The position numbers and the translations under genes are program-made. Shown piece after piece: positions 61,651-64,000 of a DNA stretch of 64,000 nucleotides (positions are counted from its first letter, which is position 1; each line of letters opens with the position of its first letter). The stretch comes from Muscardinus avellanarius (Eukaryota > Chordata > Mammalia > Rodentia > Gliridae), in assembly GCA_963383645.1 (NCBI GenBank), contig OY726573.1, positions 14,423,989-14,487,988 on the forward strand. The letters run 5' to 3'. The notes beneath the pieces were generated by a model. It did no database searches and was not told where the DNA came from. It saw nothing but the letters and a program-made list of their open reading frames with translations.

Positions 61651-61866
61651 TTTTTATTTTTTTTGGTGGTACTAGGGGTGGAACCCAGACGCTTTCTACC
61701 TCCAGGCTATACTCCCAGACCTTTTATATATTTTATTTGGAAATAGGGTCTCACTAAGTTGCTGAAAGCCTCACTAAGTAGCTGAGGCTGGCTTCGAACC
61801 CGTGCGATCCTCCTGTCTCAGCCTCCCAAGCGCGGTGATTACAAGCGTGCGCCACCACGCCCGGCT
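61651..61866 (-). mobile_element. B1-dID SINE, group 2
   Basis: GGTGGTACTAGGGGTGGAAC to CACCACGCCCGGC, near consensus. Confidence 0.93.
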
Positions 61867-61939
61867 TAATCTTTATTTTTTATAAGTGGAACGTATTGAG
61901 AGTGGTGTACATTTACATTGTGTCATTCTGATTTTTTTA

Positions 61940-62760
61940 CCTTTTGTTTTTGGAAATTGCTATTGGCATTTCTTCAAGGTCACTGGTTCTTTCCTTGGTA
62001 CAATCCTGTTGATTAGTCCTTTCAGACATTCTTCATTTCTATTACAGTGCTTTTGATTTCCAGCATTTCCTATTGACTCTTAGTTTCCATCTCTCTGCTC
62101 ATGTATCCAAACTGCATGGGTTTGGGTATCCCATTAAATCCCTGAGTGCATTAATTTGGTGGTCTTAAGTCCCCAGTATGACCATTCTAAGATCCCTACT
62201 GTTTCTGAGTCTGTTTCTGATACTTGCTTTGTCTCTTCAAACCGCTGTTTGTTTGTTTGGTTTTGTCTTTGAGTATGCCTTGTAATTTTTTGTTGAAAGT
62301 CACATGGTATGCAGATGAAAAAGGAACCAAAGTAAAATAGTTTTTGTTTATTTGTTTTGCATGAGGTTGTGCGTTTATCTGGCTAGGAGTTGGGCTGTGT
62401 TTTCTGTTTGTCGTAACTGTGTCCGAAGCGAAACTTTCTTTGGCTATTCTTTGTTTTGTTCTCTTTTTATACGAGAGCTCTATTAATGTGGTAGTAAGCG
62501 CAGATGAAAGGAATGTGTCTTACAATCCTGTGGCTAGGTGTCAGTCTTTTGGCAAGCGCGTGCCCCGGGCTGGGGACCTTTACAGGTGCTTCTTAGTTCT
62601 TTTTCCTTTGGGTGGAACAGGACAGCTCGAGAAGGCTAGTGTTGGGTATTGCCCTTCTCCCACAGGAAGGCGAGAGTGGCCTGGATTTGAATATTTTTCC
62701 TTCCACCAGATCAATTAAGCTTCCGTCAAATAATTTATCTTGAAAGCGGACCTTGTGAAA
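61940..62760 (-). mobile_element. Probable old L1 / HAL1-like sequence, antisense
   Basis: CTTGTAATTTTTTGTTGAAA and later AATAGTTTTTG-type blocks resemble antisense 5' regions of old L1-type elements. The open frame at 62419-62718 has no domain. Low certainty. Confidence 0.4.
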
Positions 62761-62930
62761 AGGAAGAGAAGGCTCTGTACATATTTTGAAATGGTTACTT
62801 TATCCTCCTTCTGCCTGTAAACTTGAAGGAATTTTTCTCTGCTCTTCTCTATAAGAACCCGGGAGGGCTTGTAGAGGTAAAAGTGATACATGTGTAGGAC
62901 CTTTATTGACTGGGTTCCCCTGCAGTTTTT

Positions 62931-63152
62931 TTTTTGTTGTTTGTTTGTTTGTTTGTTTGTTTTTGTGGTAGTGGGGTTCCTGGAAACCCTTCTACCTCCA
63001 GGCTACACTCCCAGACCCATTTTTACATTTTTATTTGGAAACAGGGTCTCCTAAGCCAGCGCACATGCGCAGCTGGCTTCGAACCTGCGCGATCCTCCTG
63101 TCTCCGCCTCCCAAGCGCGGGGATTACAAGCGTGCGCCACCACGCCCGGCGA
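62931..63152 (-). mobile_element. B1-dID SINE, group 3, perfect 13-bp TSD
   Basis: CCCTGCAGTTTTT at 62918-62930 and 63153-63165. (GTTT)n tail, TTCCTGGAA at 62977-62985. Confidence 0.95.
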
Positions 63153-63186
63153 CCCTGCAGTTTTTAACTCCAGATTGTCCATACTA

Positions 63187-63324
63187 GCCAGGTGGGATTA
63201 CATGCCTATAATCCCAGGACTTGGGAGGCTGAGACAGAAGGGAGGACTGCAGGCTCAAGGCCAATCTCAGCAATTTAGCAAGAACTTCAGTAACCAGGAG
63301 ACCTTGTTTCAAAATAAAAAGGAA
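63187..63324 (+). mobile_element. B1-dID left arm only
   Basis: AGCCAGGTGGGATTACATGC to TTTCAAAATAAAAAGG with no ID arm after it. Confidence 0.82.
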
Positions 63325-63446
63325 TCTCTCCACTGAGCTCCCAGCTGTAGTCCATTACCCTGGCACTGGTGCCGGCGGAACCTTCTGCCCTCAGCCTTCT
63401 GCTCAGTTGCTTGCGGTTCTCAATATCTGTCTGATTTCTCTGTCTG

Positions 63447-63622
63447 TGGTCCTGGGGATTGAACCTAGGGGTATTTTACCTCCGAGACATACTCTCCTCT
63501 ATTTTATGTTTTAATTTGAAACAGGGCCTTGCTAAATTGCCGTGGCTGGCCTCGAACATGCCAACTTCTTGTCTGAGATGACAAAAACTGGGATTACAAG
63601 CGTGCGCCGCCACGCCTGGCTT
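63447..63622 (-). mobile_element. B1-dID SINE, old copy
   Basis: GTCCTGGGGATTGAACCTAG to CGCCGCCACGCCTGGC. Confidence 0.88.
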
Positions 63623-63801
63623 CTATCTAATTTTTCAAGTAACAGTTTGTTCTGTGACCTTTTTTTTTTTTTCCCTATTATTGAATTTAAAGAAAGGTGT
63701 TTGATTTTCAGTTTTTTCAGCTTTTTATTTTTCTTCATGATATTGAGAATGGTACCTAACAAGCTCCTTACAAACAGAATTGGAAACCAGACGTTAAGTC
63801 A

Positions 63802-64000
63802 ATATTTATTTATTTATTTATTGTGGTACTGGCGGTGGAACGCAGAGGCTTTCTACCTCCGGGCTACACTCCCACCCCTATTTTTTATATTTTATTCGGA
63901 AACAGGGTCTCACTAAGTTGCTGAGAACCTCACTCAGTAGCTGAGGCTGGCTTGGAACCTGCGCGATCCTCCTGTCTCAGCCTCCCGAGCACTGGGATTA
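63802..64000 (-). mobile_element. B1-dID SINE, group 2, cut by the window end
   Basis: (TTTA)n tail, GTGGTACTGGCGGTGGAACG right arm, left arm up to CACTGGGATTA at the edge. Confidence 0.92.

Noticed and set aside
62419..62718. 99-aa frame starting MSEAKLSLAILCFVLFLYES, resembling a signal peptide
   Set aside because: It lies in antisense old L1-like sequence, has no known domain and no supporting splice sites.
58551..64000. PIK3R6 exons expected downstream by synteny
   Set aside because: I found no frame with p84/p87-like sequence. It probably starts beyond the window.

Overview
The window is nuclear DNA from a rodent, most likely a sciuromorph (squirrel, mountain beaver or dormouse group). 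The main evidence is the dominant repeat, a dimeric SINE of the B1-dID type: a 7SL-derived B1-like left arm, an A-rich linker and a tRNA-derived ID right arm. Dozens of copies lie on both strands and cover roughly a third of the window by eye. Many are nearly identical to each other and have perfect target-site duplications (TSDs), so the family was active recently. The species cannot be fixed from this sequence alone.

The one gene I can support is PIK3R5 on the + strand. It encodes p101, the regulatory and adaptor subunit of class IB phosphoinositide 3-kinase (PI3K gamma). All 18 coding exons can be followed from an ATG at 32719 to a TAG at 56876-56878. Every intron is GT-AG, the phases agree throughout, and the spliced frame is 877 codons plus stop, against 880 residues for human p101 as I remember it. 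The first coding exon starts with 13 bases of 5' UTR behind an acceptor, so at least one non-coding exon lies upstream and I could not place it. The 3' UTR probably ends near the AATAAA pair at 58520-58530 and holds a B1-dID copy.

Layout. 1-10.8 kb: a 22-bp minisatellite, an antisense MaLR-like LTR, nested SINEs and unique GC-rich patches. 10.8-14.5 kb: one old sense L1 cut into pieces by later SINEs. 14.5-17.2 kb: SINEs, including a three-level nest, and a long CTTT tract. 17.5-21.9 kb: antisense L1 pieces, including an ORF2 endonuclease-domain relic. 22-27.2 kb: SINEs, a free ID element, an L1 3' end and a TSD-flanked composite insertion made of a 50-bp VNTR joined to an L1-type 3' end (26356-27037). 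27.2-32.7 kb: mostly unique sequence upstream of PIK3R5 with ancient L2 and MIR pieces. 32.7-56.9 kb: PIK3R5, with introns full of SINEs, minisatellites, a candidate LTR pair and a Tigger-like transposon. 56.9-64 kb: 3' UTR, an antisense MaLR-like LTR, SINEs and L1-like sequence. In human the next gene on this side is PIK3R6 (from memory); I see no exon of it here.

SINE groups used below. Group 1: linker like AAATAAAGAATAAAAAATA and right arm with GGTAGAATGCCCCTGGG or GGTCAAATGCCCCTGGG. Group 2: linker like AAATAAAATATAAAATAGG and right arm with GGTAGAAAGCCTCTGGG, ending CAGTACCACC. Group 3: a shortened left arm (CGCTGGCTTAAGAGACC) and a rewritten right arm with TTCCAGGAA. Older copies fit none of these. 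SINE ends are accurate to about 5-10 bases unless a TSD is given.
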